From Methylobacterium organophilum (GTDB lineage Bacteria; Pseudomonadota; Alphaproteobacteria; Rhizobiales; Beijerinckiaceae), in contig NZ_BPQV01000002.1 of NCBI RefSeq assembly GCF_022179465.1, forward strand, positions 62,001-126,000: a DNA stretch of 64,000 nt, in the 5' to 3' direction. The notes under the pieces are model-generated. The model worked only from the letters and a program-made list of their open reading frames with translations, did not search any database and was not told where the DNA came from. Both the position numbers and the translations under genes were made by a program. Shown here piece after piece: positions 26,288 through 35,383 of this stretch. Every line of letters begins with the position of its first letter. The first letter of the stretch is position 1.

Positions 26288-26497
26288 ATGGCAAACATCG
26301 GCAACCGTTCGGACCTCTCCTTCACGCAGGATCCCGCCGGCAGCGACGGCGAGACCGACGAATCCGATCCCGCATCGGGCGACACGATCGACTCGGCGGC
26401 CCTGATGCGGGGCCGGAGGGAAGTCACGATTCTCCATGCGGGCGAGCGCTACCGCCTCCGCGTCACCGCCAACGACAAGCTGATCCTCACCAAATGA
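26288..26497 (+). CDS. hemP: Hemin uptake protein HemP
   Basis: 69 residues. The C-terminal half, GRREVTILHAGERYRLRVTANDKLILTK, is the conserved HemP domain ('G.r.v.I.H.G..Y.Lr.T...KLILTK'). HemP is a small cytosolic protein near heme uptake genes and has been reported to promote expression of heme uptake in related bacteria. The stop overlaps the hmuT start as ATGA, so it leads the hemP-hmuTUV operon. The N-terminal half is acidic and probably disordered. Confidence 0.92.
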   Translation: MANIGNRSDLSFTQDPAGSDGETDESDPASGDTIDSAALMRGRREVTILHAGERYRLRVTANDKLILTK

Positions 26498-27384
26498 GCG
26501 CGCTGTCCGCCCTCTCGCCCTGGACCCGCCGGGCCGTGTTGGCCGGTCTCTTCGGCCTCGTGGCCTTGCCCGGGCGGCCGGGGGCCGCCCAGCCGGCGGC
26601 GCGCATCGCCTCCCTCGGGGGCGCGGTGACCGAGACGCTCTGCCGCCTCGGCGCCGCGGGGCGGATCGTGGCGGTCGACACCACCAGCGTCTATCCGCCC
26701 GAGATCCTGCGGGAGAAGCCGAATGTCGGTTATCTGCGGGCGCTCTCGGCGGAGGGCCTGCTCTCGGTCCGGCCGGATCTGGTGATCGCGGCGGAGGGGG
26801 CCGGGCCGCCGGACGTCCTCGCCCTGCTGCGCGAGGCGGGCATCCCCGTCTCCCTGGTCCAGGAACCGCCGACGCCGGAGGGCGTCCTCGACAAGATCGC
26901 GACGGTCGGGCACCTGGCCGCCCTCGACGGGCCGGCCGAGGCGCTGTCCCGAGAGGTCGGCGCCGGCTTCGCGGAGCTCGCCCGGCAGCGCGCGCGGATC
27001 AGCCGTCGGGCCAGGGCTCTCCTCGTCCTGTCGCTCGCCAATGGCCGCGTCATGGTCGGCGGCCGCAACAGCAGCGCGGACGGCATGCTCGCCCTCGCCG
27101 GCGTCGAGAACGCTGCCGGCGGCCTCGAGGGCTTCAAGCCGATCGGCGACGAGGCGATCGTCGCCGCCGCGCCGGAGGCCGTGGTGATGATGCGCAACGG
27201 CCCGGACGCGCCGGGGCCGGAGGCCGTGTTCGCCTCCGGCACGGCGCTCGGCCAGACCCCCGCCGCCGCGAAGCGGGCCCTCGTCGCCATGGACGGCCTC
27301 ACGCTCCTCGGTTTCGGCCCGCGCACGCCGGAGGCCGCCACGGCGCTGATGCGGGCGATCTATCCCGATCTGTTCCGTGGCTGA
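26494..27384 (+). CDS. hmuT: Heme ABC transporter, periplasmic heme-binding protein
   Basis: Binds heme in the periplasm and delivers it to HmuUV. 296 residues. The N terminus SPWTRRAVLAGLFGLVALPG has a twin-arginine and a hydrophobic stretch, so Sec or Tat export is possible, with cleavage near GAAQ. The mature part starts ARIASLGGAVTETLCRLGA, the usual first strand and helix of class III (BtuF/HmuT-type) binding proteins; VGYLRALSAEGLLSVRPDLVIA follows. The axial Tyr expected in HmuT lies in this Tyr-containing loop. It overlaps hemP by 4 bases and hmuU by 8. Confidence 0.92.
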   Translation: MSALSALSPWTRRAVLAGLFGLVALPGRPGAAQPAARIASLGGAVTETLCRLGAAGRIVAVDTTSVYPPEILREKPNVGYLRALSAEGLLSVRPDLVIAAEGAGPPDVLALLREAGIPVSLVQEPPTPEGVLDKIATVGHLAALDGPAEALSREVGAGFAELARQRARISRRARALLVLSLANGRVMVGGRNSSADGMLALAGVENAAGGLEGFKPIGDEAIVAAAPEAVVMMRNGPDAPGPEAVFASGTALGQTPAAAKRALVAMDGLTLLGFGPRTPEAATALMRAIYPDLFRG

Positions 27385-28441
27385 GGCGGCGGCATCGCTG
27401 GCCCCGCGGCGCAGTCTGCTCGTCTTCGCCGGGCTCGCGGCGCTGCTTGCCGTCGCCGGAATGCTCTCCCTGGGGCTCGGCGCGATCGCGATCCCGCCGG
27501 GGCGGATCTTCGACGTGTTGCTGTCGGGCGGCACCGATCCGGCCTCGGCGCGCGACGCCCTGGTGGTGCTCAACATCCGGCTGCCGCGGACGCTCCTCGG
27601 AGCCCTCGTCGGAGCCGGGCTGGCCGTCTCCGGAGCCCTCCTGCAGGGGCTCTTCCGTAACCCCTTGGCGGATCCCGCCCTCGTCGGCGTTTCCGCCGGG
27701 GCCGGCCTCGCCGCCGCCACCCTCATCACCCTCGGCGACCGGACGTTGCACGCCTTCGGAATGGCCGGCCCGCTGCCCTATGCCGTGCTGCCCGCGGGCG
27801 CCTTTCTCGGCGGAGTGTTGGCCACCTTCGGCCTCTATCTCGTCGCGACCCGCGCCGGCCGCACCTCGGTGGCGACGATGCTGCTCGCCGGCCTCGCGCT
27901 TGCGGCGCTGAGCGGTGCGCTGACGGGCCTCCTCGTCTACGCGAGCGACGACCGGCAATTGCGCGACCTGACCTTCTGGACGCTGGGCAGTCTCGGCGGG
28001 GCGACCTGGGCCAAGGTCGCGGCCACCGCCCCGGCGATCCTGCCGGTGCTTTTCGCCGTGCCCTTCCTCGGGCGCGGGCTCAACGCGCTGGTGCTCGGCG
28101 AGGCGGAGGCCTTTCATCTCGGTGTTCCGGTCGAGCGCCTGAAGCGCGCGGTCATCCTGCTGGTGGCGATCACCGTCGGTGCAGGCGTGGCCGCGGCCGG
28201 GATCATCGGCTTCGTCGGTCTGGTGGTGCCGCACACCCTGCGCCTGCTGATCGGGCCCGAGCATCGCCGGCTGCTTCCGGCCTGCGCCCTGCTCGGCGCC
28301 GCGCTGCTGGTGCTGGCCGATGTCGCGGCCCGCCTCATGGTGGCGCCGGCGGAACTGCCGATCGGGATCGTCACGGCCCTGGTCGGCGCCCCGGTCTTCC
28401 TGTGGCTGCTGCTCGGCCGGGCGAAGGCCCTCGATGTCTGA
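27377..28441 (+). CDS. hmuU: Heme ABC transporter permease, FecCD family
   Basis: 354 residues from GTG 27377, about ten membrane helices. FecCD hallmarks: LGALVGAGLAVSGALLQGLFRNPLADPALVGVSAGAGLAA at about 75-115, with the conserved 'NPLADP..lG.s.GA', and the ATPase-contact loop with AFHLGVPVERLKR, then GFVGLVVPHTLRLLIGPEHRRLLP. The start overlaps the hmuT stop by 8 bases and its stop overlaps hmuV by 8 bases, so the genes are co-translated. Confidence 0.93.
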   Translation: MAEAAASLAPRRSLLVFAGLAALLAVAGMLSLGLGAIAIPPGRIFDVLLSGGTDPASARDALVVLNIRLPRTLLGALVGAGLAVSGALLQGLFRNPLADPALVGVSAGAGLAAATLITLGDRTLHAFGMAGPLPYAVLPAGAFLGGVLATFGLYLVATRAGRTSVATMLLAGLALAALSGALTGLLVYASDDRQLRDLTFWTLGSLGGATWAKVAATAPAILPVLFAVPFLGRGLNALVLGEAEAFHLGVPVERLKRAVILLVAITVGAGVAAAGIIGFVGLVVPHTLRLLIGPEHRRLLPACALLGAALLVLADVAARLMVAPAELPIGIVTALVGAPVFLWLLLGRAKALDV

Positions 28442-29258
28442 GCCCGGTGCCCTCGTCGCGGCGCGCGACCTCGTCTTCGAGGTGGGCGGGCGCGCCCTCG
28501 TCGCCGAGATCTCGCTCACGATCGCCCCCGGCAGCTTCCAAGTGATCGTCGGCCCGAACGGGGCCGGCAAGTCCACGCTGCTGCGCCTGCTCAGCGGGGA
28601 GCTGCGACCGAGCCGGGGCGATGTGCTCTACGAGGGCGTGCCGGTCGGCGAGATCCCGTCCTGGCGGCTTGCGGCCCAGCGGGCGGTGCTGCCGCAGAGC
28701 GCGCGTCTCGCCTTCCCCTTCTCCGCGGCCGACGTGGCGCGGATCGGTCTGGACGGGATCGGCCGCGGTCTCACGCGCCGGGACAGGCAGAGGATCCTGG
28801 CCGAGTCTCTGCAGAAGACGGATGTGGCGCATCTCGCGAGCCGCTCCTATCCGACGCTGTCGGGAGGCGAGCAGGCGCGCGTTCAGTTCGCCCGGGTGCT
28901 CTGCCAGCTCGCCGCAGGACGCACGTTGAGCACCGGACAGGCTCTGTTCCTGGACGAACCCACCGCCAGTCTCGACCTGCATCACCAATCCACCCTGCTC
29001 GAAGCGGTGGATGGCCTGAGGCGCGCGGGCGTTGGCGTTGTCGCGATCCTGCACGATCTGAACCTCGCGGCAGCCTATGCCGACACGCTGCTGGTCCTGG
29101 AGGGCGGTCGCATGGTCGCGAGGGGCACGCCCGACGCGATTCTCACCGATGCGTTGGTCGCCCGCGTCTTCGGGGTCTCCTGGCCGGTCGGGCAAGTTCC
29201 GAAGCCGCCGCAGCCTTTCGTGCTGCCACACCGAGTGTTGCCGGACGGCAACGCGTAA
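28434..29258 (+). CDS. hmuV: Heme ABC transporter ATP-binding protein
   Basis: 274 residues from ATG 28434, which sits inside the end of hmuU. Walker A GPNGAGKST at about 40-48, Q-loop in VLPQSARLAFPF, signature LSGGEQARVQFARVL, Walker B ALFLDEPTASLD, and switch His in ILHDLNLAAAYAD. The short spacer LCQLAAGRTLSTGQALFLDEP between signature and Walker B is typical of HmuV. It powers heme import through HmuU. The TonB-dependent receptor follows 186 bases downstream with its own start region. Confidence 0.94.
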   Translation: MSEPGALVAARDLVFEVGGRALVAEISLTIAPGSFQVIVGPNGAGKSTLLRLLSGELRPSRGDVLYEGVPVGEIPSWRLAAQRAVLPQSARLAFPFSAADVARIGLDGIGRGLTRRDRQRILAESLQKTDVAHLASRSYPTLSGGEQARVQFARVLCQLAAGRTLSTGQALFLDEPTASLDLHHQSTLLEAVDGLRRAGVGVVAILHDLNLAAAYADTLLVLEGGRMVARGTPDAILTDALVARVFGVSWPVGQVPKPPQPFVLPHRVLPDGNA

Positions 29259-29444
29259 GTCGGGAGAAACGCGCGTCTGGAACGGTTTTAGTCTTTCGCA
29301 GAAGCGGCTTGGACTCGCACCAAACTGATGAGATCAAGCTTCCGTTGACCGATCCGTGATCGCGGCCCCATCACGGTATCCAGCCAGCCAGCCCTCCGCC
29401 AGCCAGCCAATGTCGAAACGCTGCCCTGTCTTGCGGAACCGGCC

Positions 29445-31589
29445 ATGTCCTCCCGTCACGCCCTCCTCGCCAGCCTCGCGGCGAGCGTCTCCCTGCTCTC
29501 GCTCGATCTCGCCCGCGCCCAGAATGCAGCGGCTCCCCCGCCGGTCGTGCCTTCGGAAGTCGTGAGCCTCGACACGATCTCGGTGACCGCCACCAAGACC
29601 GAGGAGAGGGCGATCGACGCGCTCTCCGGCACCAGCGTGATCACCCGCGAGCAGATCAACCGAATCCAGCCGAGCCGGTTGTCGGAGGTGCTGCGGGACG
29701 TGCCCGGCGTGACCACCCAGGAGAACCAGAACGATCCGGCCCAGGCCATCAACATCCGTGGCCTGCAGGATTTCGGTCGCGTGAACGTGCTGGTCGACGG
29801 GGCGCGCCAGAACTTCCAGACCTCGGGCCACAGCGCCAACGGCGTGTTCTATCTCGATCCGGAACTGGTGGGCGGCGTCGACATCACCCGGGGTCCGACC
29901 TCGACCATCTACGGCTCCGGCGCCATCGGCGGCGTGGTCGCCTTCCGCACCCGCTCGATCGACGACATCCTCGCCCCCGACGAGACCGCCGGCGCGGTGC
30001 AGAAATGGGGCTTCGGCACCAACGGCCAGAAATTCCTGAATTCGACGGCCCTCGGCGCCCGCATCGGCGCCGGCGCGGACGTGTTCGGCCAGTTCGTCTA
30101 TCGCAACAACGATCCCTATCGCGACGGCCTCGGAAACCTCGTGCGCGACACGGGCAACGAGCTGACCTCCGGTCTCGCCAAGATCAATCTCCGGCCCGCG
30201 GACGGCCACGAGATCAGCGGCACGGCGCTCATCCAGAATTTCGACTTCGCCAATAACGGCAGCAGCAATGCCGGCGCGCGCTTCCAGAACGCCGTTCAGG
30301 CCGACACCTACACCCTCGGCTACCGCTTCGCCCGGCCGGACGTGCCCTTGGTCGATCTCAGCGCCAAGGGCTACTACACGACCACGCACAACACCCTGAC
30401 CTTCCTCAACGACACCGCGAGCGGGCTCTACCGCAATCTCGGCGTCAGGGCCGGTGACCGCATCACCTACGACATCGAGACCACCGGCTTCGACGTCCAC
30501 AACACGGCCCGCTTCGACACCTGGGCGCTCAGCCATGCCCTGACCATCGGCGGCGACGCGGTGTTCGACCGGGTGAAGACGACGGACGAGGCCGGCGGCT
30601 TCGGCTCGGCTTTCACCCCCTCGGGCGAGCGCAGCCTCGCCGGCGCCTTCATCCAGGACGAGCTGCGCTACGCCTCCTGGCTGCGGGTGATCGGCGCCCT
30701 GCGCTACGACCATTACGACCTCTCGGGCGGAGCCTATCGTGCGAGCGGCGATCGGATCTCCCCCAAGATCACCGTCGGAATCTCGCCCTTCGAGGGGATC
30801 GAGTTCTACGGTACCTATGCCGAGGGCTACCGGGCGCCCTCGATCACCGAGACCCTGGTCCAGGGCATTCACCCCTTCCCGGCCTTCAACATCCTGCCCA
30901 ATCCGACTCTGCGGCCGGAGGTGGCCCACAACATCGAGGGCGGCATCAACCTCAAGTACAATCAGATCTTCGCGCCGGGCGACACGTTCCGGGCCAAGGT
31001 CAACGTCTTCCAGAACGCGATCGACAATTACATCGACATCTCGTCCGTCGGCCCGACCTATTTCGTGCCGGCGATCCCCGGCATCCCGGCCTCGATCTGC
31101 ACGCGCATTCCCGGCCGCTTCCCCTGCGTGATCCCGGTGCAATCGTTCCAGTATCTCAACATCGCCCAGGCGGAGCTGTCGGGCGTCGAGCTGGAGGGCG
31201 CCTATGATTGGGGCGGCGGCTTCGTCTCCTTCGCGGCGACGCATGTGGAGGGACGCAACCGGCAGACGCGCGAGACGCTGCTGAGCGTGCCGCCGGATCG
31301 GATCAGCACCACCCTCGGCCTGCGCTTCCTCGACGAGAGCCTGACGGTCGGCAGCCGCCTGACCTTCGTGGACAGTCGTCTCGACGTGCCCGCCGGAACG
31401 ACGATCCCGGCAACCAAGGCCTATGCCCTGGTCGACTTCTTCGCCTCCTACCGCGTCAACGACCGCATCCGGGCGGATTTCATCGTCCAGAACGCGTTCG
31501 ACAAGCGCTACACGCAGTACCTGAACCTGCTGGGGAGCCCGGGGCTGACCGCGAAGGCGGCGATCAGCATCAAGTTCGCCACGCGGTAG
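29445..31589 (+). CDS. hmuR: TonB-dependent heme/hemoglobin receptor
   Basis: Outer-membrane receptor of 714 residues. Signal peptide to about residue 26; TonB box DTISVTATKTEE at 43-54; plug domain with SEVLRDVPGVTTQENQND and INIRGLQDFGRVNVLVDG; and a TonB-dependent barrel ending KAAISIKFATR with the terminal aromatic-containing strand. The receptor landmarks FRAP and NPNL appear as YAEGYRAPSITETLVQG and LPNPTLRPEVAHNIEGG (about 460-500), and a His lies between them (QGIHPFP), as expected for heme receptors. Position beside hmuTUV supports heme as the ligand. Confidence 0.92.
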   Translation: MSSRHALLASLAASVSLLSLDLARAQNAAAPPPVVPSEVVSLDTISVTATKTEERAIDALSGTSVITREQINRIQPSRLSEVLRDVPGVTTQENQNDPAQAINIRGLQDFGRVNVLVDGARQNFQTSGHSANGVFYLDPELVGGVDITRGPTSTIYGSGAIGGVVAFRTRSIDDILAPDETAGAVQKWGFGTNGQKFLNSTALGARIGAGADVFGQFVYRNNDPYRDGLGNLVRDTGNELTSGLAKINLRPADGHEISGTALIQNFDFANNGSSNAGARFQNAVQADTYTLGYRFARPDVPLVDLSAKGYYTTTHNTLTFLNDTASGLYRNLGVRAGDRITYDIETTGFDVHNTARFDTWALSHALTIGGDAVFDRVKTTDEAGGFGSAFTPSGERSLAGAFIQDELRYASWLRVIGALRYDHYDLSGGAYRASGDRISPKITVGISPFEGIEFYGTYAEGYRAPSITETLVQGIHPFPAFNILPNPTLRPEVAHNIEGGINLKYNQIFAPGDTFRAKVNVFQNAIDNYIDISSVGPTYFVPAIPGIPASICTRIPGRFPCVIPVQSFQYLNIAQAELSGVELEGAYDWGGGFVSFAATHVEGRNRQTRETLLSVPPDRISTTLGLRFLDESLTVGSRLTFVDSRLDVPAGTTIPATKAYALVDFFASYRVNDRIRADFIVQNAFDKRYTQYLNLLGSPGLTAKAAISIKFATR

Positions 31590-32061
31590 GAGGGGACGAC
31601 GCCTCGGCGCGCACGGCCCTGTGTGTGCCCTCGCGCGGGAGACGGACGCGATTGCGTCACGACCGGACCCGGTTCCCCATCATTGTCCGCGGCCCACCGC
31701 GCGGAACGGATGCTGGAAATGCGGCGGCGAAGCACCCTGAAGATCGCCGCTGACAGCTTGATTGTTATGACGTGGGAGGCCGTTTCCGGCGGAGGTTGAG
31801 AGGCGCGGATGTTGGCTCTGGTGGCAGATTTTCGAGAAATTGGCCGATCGTGCTCCAACGGTGTCGGACATGTGCACACGTTCTTGATGCCGAAATGCTT
31901 TCTGCGCCTGTCGGTGCACGTTGCGGATCTGCGAGATTTGGCGTCGCGCTAGAAGACGGATGCCAGATTGCGCTAGTGAAATTTGTTCGGAAATTATAAA
32001 AATAATATATATTGTTTTTATGAGCCAAATATATTGGCGCAAATTTCATTATATGCGCCAA
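31590..32061. other. Intergenic region, GC drops toward its right end
   Basis: 472 bases after the receptor gene. No gene could be supported on either strand. From about 31970 the sequence becomes strongly AT-rich (e.g. AAAAATAATATATATTG), marking the left edge of a composition pocket. Confidence 0.5.
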
Positions 32062-32310
32062 CTATATAAATATACGAAAAAATTCTTTGTCACTGCTATT
32101 GTCGCGCGCAACGAGGACCCAACTATCGTCGGCATCGTTGAGTTCGCCGCTGGTGCGCATTTCTTCCACCACGGCGAGGGCATCCTTGAAGGCTCGCTCG
32201 GGGTCGTCGATTTCAACACCGACTTCGTCGCGAATGATTTTGCGATGACTTTGTAAGTCAAAATAATAGCGTGCCAAATCAATCACTCCATACGTCGTGT
32301 GTTTCAGCAC
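32062..32310 (-). CDS. DUF6894-like small protein
   Basis: 82 residues. The pattern RYYFDLQSHRKIIRDEVGVEIDDPERAFKDALAVVEEM is that of the small DUF6894 proteins common in Methylobacterium and Bradyrhizobium ('RYyFd...g..v.DeeG.el.d...A...A...l'). The C-terminal part SWVLVARDNSSDKEFFRIFI completes the two-strand end. A GTG at 32286 could be the true start, giving the usual short N terminus. Function unknown, presumably cytosolic. It lies in an AT-rich pocket, and a second family member is at 34597-34863. Confidence 0.7.
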   Translation of the reverse strand: MLKHTTYGVIDLARYYFDLQSHRKIIRDEVGVEIDDPERAFKDALAVVEEMRTSGELNDADDSWVLVARDNSSDKEFFRIFI

Positions 32311-33217
32311 CGCCGCCTCGGCCGCTCATCGTTGCGACGATAATCCAGACGTTCTCCGTAAGCGCATGGAAAATACGTAGATCTACTCGTTGTGGTTGTG
32401 TGTGCATAATTGTACGATGAACGACAATTTTTGATATCTTGTTGGGCGCTAGTGAAAAATCAATAAAAATACAAAAACAGCGGGGATAAAAGATCGATAA
32501 ATCGTAGACTTTGGAGTTATTAGACGATGTCGCTCGTGGTTTGCCTCGACTTTTATTTTGCGAATGAGGTCCCCTCTCCGGAGAGAGATAGGGTCCGCGA
32601 ACACGTGCGAAGAGTGCTCCGCAAGCTCATAAAACAGCTTTCCGACAAAAAACATGGGCAGGGGTAAAAACTTCTTTTACAGGCCGACACCATATGCGCT
32701 GATCGCGTCAGCCTATGGCGTTTGCTGCAAACTCATCGCCTTGCAGATGCGCTGTCCTCGATCTTCACTGCCCCACCGAGTTCTCTCATCTTCCGAATTA
32801 GGGCCGCCTTAGTAGCGGCCGAACAGAGCGCCATGTGCTGGGACGGCACGCCGGAGTGGCTACGGCGGATCGATCTGCCATGGCGGCGACGCACAAGTCT
32901 TTTCCATTATCCTTTCGAGAGGGGCTCGGGTTCAAAAAAGATCCTCGACGGTGGCCACCCCTCCCGTGTGCCTGCACATCCCGTGTTTTTGTGCGGCAAA
33001 CGTCATCGTTTACCCTTGGTCGGAGCGGGCAAGGGTTCATGGGGCCGTGCGACAGCTGGGGAATCCGGATCCTGCGTCCTGAGGGGACGGGACGCATGCG
33101 ATACGACGCGTCTCGATGGGGCGCTGCGTCATGACTGACCGGGAGCCGTGACGGAACCGGATCCCATATGGACCGGGAAGGCTGTCCGGCGGACCAAGGC
33201 GGCGAGGTCCTGCAAGC
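32311..33217. other. Gene-poor stretch of mixed composition
   Basis: About 900 bases. The left half is AT-rich and holds only one short candidate frame (32527-32667). The right half returns to normal GC with overlapping open frames that show no family features. A perfect 6-bp-arm hairpin (GGCCGC / GCGGCC) lies at 32802-32820. I see no tRNA or IS ends. Confidence 0.5.
32527..32667 (+). CDS. Possible small protein, 46 residues
   Basis: A short frame beginning MSLVVCLDFYFANEVPSP and continuing with a basic, probably helical region (REHVRRVLRKLIKQL). It has no clear ribosome site and no known relative; the evidence is only the protein-like composition in an otherwise empty AT-rich stretch. It could equally be chance. 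Confidence 0.25.
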   Translation: MSLVVCLDFYFANEVPSPERDRVREHVRRVLRKLIKQLSDKKHGQG

Positions 33218-33562
33218 ATGTCCATCCTCGAAACCCCGGACGGACGCTACATCGTGGTGCGTGGCCGCTTGTGGCGTCGACAGCGGCCCGATCTCCCGTC
33301 CCCGCAGCGGGATCGACTCGTGCATGACCTCATGGAGGCACGCCGCGCCGTCAAAGCTGCCAAGAGGAGCGGTGACGAGAGGGCGCTGGCACAGGCGCGC
33401 CACGCCGTGGACGACGCCAAGCGCGGACTGGGCGAGCGGGGGCCGGTCTGGTGGACGGATGGCGCGCCCGATCTCAACCGTCGCCTGATCGGAAACACGT
33501 GCTACACCCGGTGGTATGCCGGCCTGTCGGATGCCGAGACGTCTCCGCGGGACAGGCGTTGA
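33218..33562 (+). CDS. Conserved hypothetical protein with WWTDGAPD motif
   Basis: 114 residues, soluble. It starts MSILETPDGRYIVVRGRLWRR, continues with a charged helix (RDRLVHDLMEARRAVKAAKR ... HAVDDAKRGLGERG) and ends with PVWWTDGAPDLNRRLIGNT and TRWYAGL. This order (short strand-rich start, coiled helix, Trp-rich end) looks like a small protein I believe is widespread in Methylobacterium, but without an assigned function. It lies alone between two gene-poor stretches. Confidence 0.65.
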   Translation: MSILETPDGRYIVVRGRLWRRQRPDLPSPQRDRLVHDLMEARRAVKAAKRSGDERALAQARHAVDDAKRGLGERGPVWWTDGAPDLNRRLIGNTCYTRWYAGLSDAETSPRDRR

Positions 33563-34079
33563 TTCCGGCGTGTCATGGGTCGCTTGCGCGCTCCTGAAAA
33601 GATCGGTGCGGGCGCAAGTTCGATGGCCAAGCCTTGAAGCTTCGCTGCGCTGCGCAAGATGATGCGGGAGACCGATGCGTGATCTTTCGAGAGGAGAATG
33701 TCTTGCCGCGACCGAGCCGCAATGCCTTGGACCAGGTCCCATCGCGCGTGGGCAGCATCGATCTGCTGGATCGCCTCGGTATCAAGACGGTCGAGGATCG
33801 AAATGCGGATCGTCGGAGGCTCGAGCGCAAGGCGCGGCTGGTGGCGCAGGCCAGGGAGGTGGGCAAGGATGCGCAACCGGCCCTGAGACCCCGCAGTCTT
33901 TCGACCTCGGATTAGCCCGGAGCCTTTTCCGCGATCACCGATGCGGCGTCGCCTGCGAGTCCTTCGAGGTGACTGTGTCGAGCGCCCTGCTGGCCTCCCT
34001 GAAGACGTGCGGTTCGTGCGCCATAAGGCGCGCCAGGATGAACCTGGACGGTTCCGGACCCAAGCTCTAGCCTCCCTGC
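33563..34079. other. Intergenic region without a supported gene
   Basis: 517 bases of near-normal GC. A plus-strand frame across 33634-33915 reads protein-like in part (GSIDLLDRLGIKTVEDRNAD) but has no ribosome site or recognised family; it may be a gene remnant. Confidence 0.4.
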
Positions 34080-34586
34080 ATGCTCGATGATCGCTTCCGG
34101 TCTGATCCACGGCTAGTGCGCGCTGCCGATCTCATGGATGCGGCCCAATCGCTGGACGACGTGGTGGTGGCCCTGCGGCAAACCGCACGATGGATCGTGG
34201 GTGCTGACGGCATTGCCATCATCCTGAGGGAGAACGACTTTTGCCACTACGTGGCCGAGGATGCGTTCGAGCCGCTCTGGAAGGGGTGCCGTTTTGCGCT
34301 CCACGACTGCGTGTCGGGCTGGGCGATGCTGCACGGTGAGACGGTGATCGTCCCCGACATCCGGCGCGACCCCCGCGTCCCGGCGGCCCCCTATGCGAAC
34401 AAGTCGTTGCGGAGTTTGGTGGTGGTGCCTGTTGGGGAGCCGGCGGTCGCGGCTCTGGGGGCGTATTGGTGCGCCATGGTGTTGCTGGATGACGGGACGG
34501 TGTCCCGCCTCGAAGCCCTGGCCCGTTTCGCCGGAGACGCCCTCGCCCGCCTCGAAGCGGCCGGGGAACTGAGCAGGACCGCCTGA
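34080..34586 (+). CDS. GAF domain protein
   Basis: 168 residues made up almost entirely of one GAF domain. The helix SLDDVVVALRQTARWIVGADGIAIILRENDFCHYVAED opens it; then FEPLWKGCRFALHDCVSGWAMLHGETVIVPDIRRDPRVP, the typical 'G..g.v....p..i.D...D.r' core; and SLRSLVVVPVGEPAVAALGAYW closes the sheet. No output domain is attached, so it would act as a free sensor, binding a small ligand or sensing redox through its Cys residues. It ends 10 bases from the convergent DUF6894 gene. Confidence 0.85.
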   Translation: MLDDRFRSDPRLVRAADLMDAAQSLDDVVVALRQTARWIVGADGIAIILRENDFCHYVAEDAFEPLWKGCRFALHDCVSGWAMLHGETVIVPDIRRDPRVPAAPYANKSLRSLVVVPVGEPAVAALGAYWCAMVLLDDGTVSRLEALARFAGDALARLEAAGELSRTA

Positions 34587-34596
34587 GCCTCCGCGC

Positions 34597-34863
34597 TCAG
34601 TGGAGCGTCTCGCCCTCCGAGCCCGGTTCCGGCGCGGCCGCCAGCGCCTCGGTCAGGGCGAATTCGAGGACGATGGCGCGGGCCTCGTCCTCGACGAACA
34701 GCACCGCCTTGAGCAGATCGGGATCGCTGCCGGCGCCCTGGAGCAGCTGCAGGGCGAGGAGCCGGGCCGCCTCCCAGGCGGCATCCGGGTTCGCCAGCTC
34801 CCGCCCCTCGGGATCGACCACCACGTCGTCCCCGATATGCGTGTGGAAGAAGTAGCGTGGCAT
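34597..34863 (-). CDS. DUF6894 family small protein
   Basis: 88 residues beginning MPRYFFHTHIGDDVVVDPEGRELANPDAAWEAARLLALQLL, the family consensus almost unaltered. The C-terminal half (KAVLFVEDEARAIVLEFALTEAL) forms the expected strand-helix end. Function unknown. It is convergent with the GAF gene. Unlike its relative at 32062-32310 it has normal high-GC codon use. Confidence 0.82.
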   Translation of the reverse strand: MPRYFFHTHIGDDVVVDPEGRELANPDAAWEAARLLALQLLQGAGSDPDLLKAVLFVEDEARAIVLEFALTEALAAAPEPGSEGETLH

Positions 34864-34963
34864 CGGCGGCGCGCCCTGTCCCTCGGCCCCGCCCCATGGC
34901 GCGGACCCGGCCTCTCTCTTAGCCGATCCGGCCCCGGAGGGGAGGGCACTCCGCCCGGGCGCC

Positions 34964-35383
34964 TCATCGCGGGCCGGAGGCGCCCGGCCGCCGCCGGCCG
35001 AGGGCCCGCTCGTATTCCCGGCGCTTCTCGTCGATGGCGTCCCGGCAGGACGGCAGCGGCCCGCGCGCCACGCCGGAACCGAGCCGGTCGGCCGGTGCGG
35101 CCCTGAGGGCCAGCCGGTCGCCTCCGTGGTCGATCGTCAGGGTCCAGCCGCTGCCGGTGCCGTAGCGGGCGGCGAGGGCCGCGTTGCAACGCTCGAGGAA
35201 GTCGAGCCGGGCGGTGTCCGCGTGGTCCTCATGCGCGGCGGCCTGCGCCAGCGCCGCGCAGATCAGATCCGAATCCGCGCGGTTCAGCCAGAGCGTCGCG
35301 GTGGAGAAACCCTCGCGCTCGGCCAGGCTCATCTCCTGCGACACCCGCTCCGCGAGGGCCGTGCGGCGGGATTTCTCGTCCAT
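34964..35383 (-). CDS. Hypothetical protein, 139 residues
   Basis: Soluble protein starting MDEKSRRTALAERVSQEMSL at ATG 35383, with AGGAAGG 6 bases upstream. Charged helices predominate (REGFSTATLWLNRADSDLICAALAQAAAH, TARLDFLERCNAALAARYG), followed by a strand region WTLTIDHGGDRLALRA and a basic tail (EYERALGRRRPGA). Not recognised. Codon use is normal and it follows the DUF6894 gene's orientation with 100 bases between them. Confidence 0.55.
   Translation of the reverse strand: MDEKSRRTALAERVSQEMSLAEREGFSTATLWLNRADSDLICAALAQAAAHEDHADTARLDFLERCNAALAARYGTGSGWTLTIDHGGDRLALRAAPADRLGSGVARGPLPSCRDAIDEKRREYERALGRRRPGASGPR

Noticed and set aside
32722-33138. Overlapping open frames on both strands between 32.7 and 33.2 kb as genes
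   Set aside because: No ribosome sites, no conserved motifs, and composition typical of shadow frames in GC-rich DNA.
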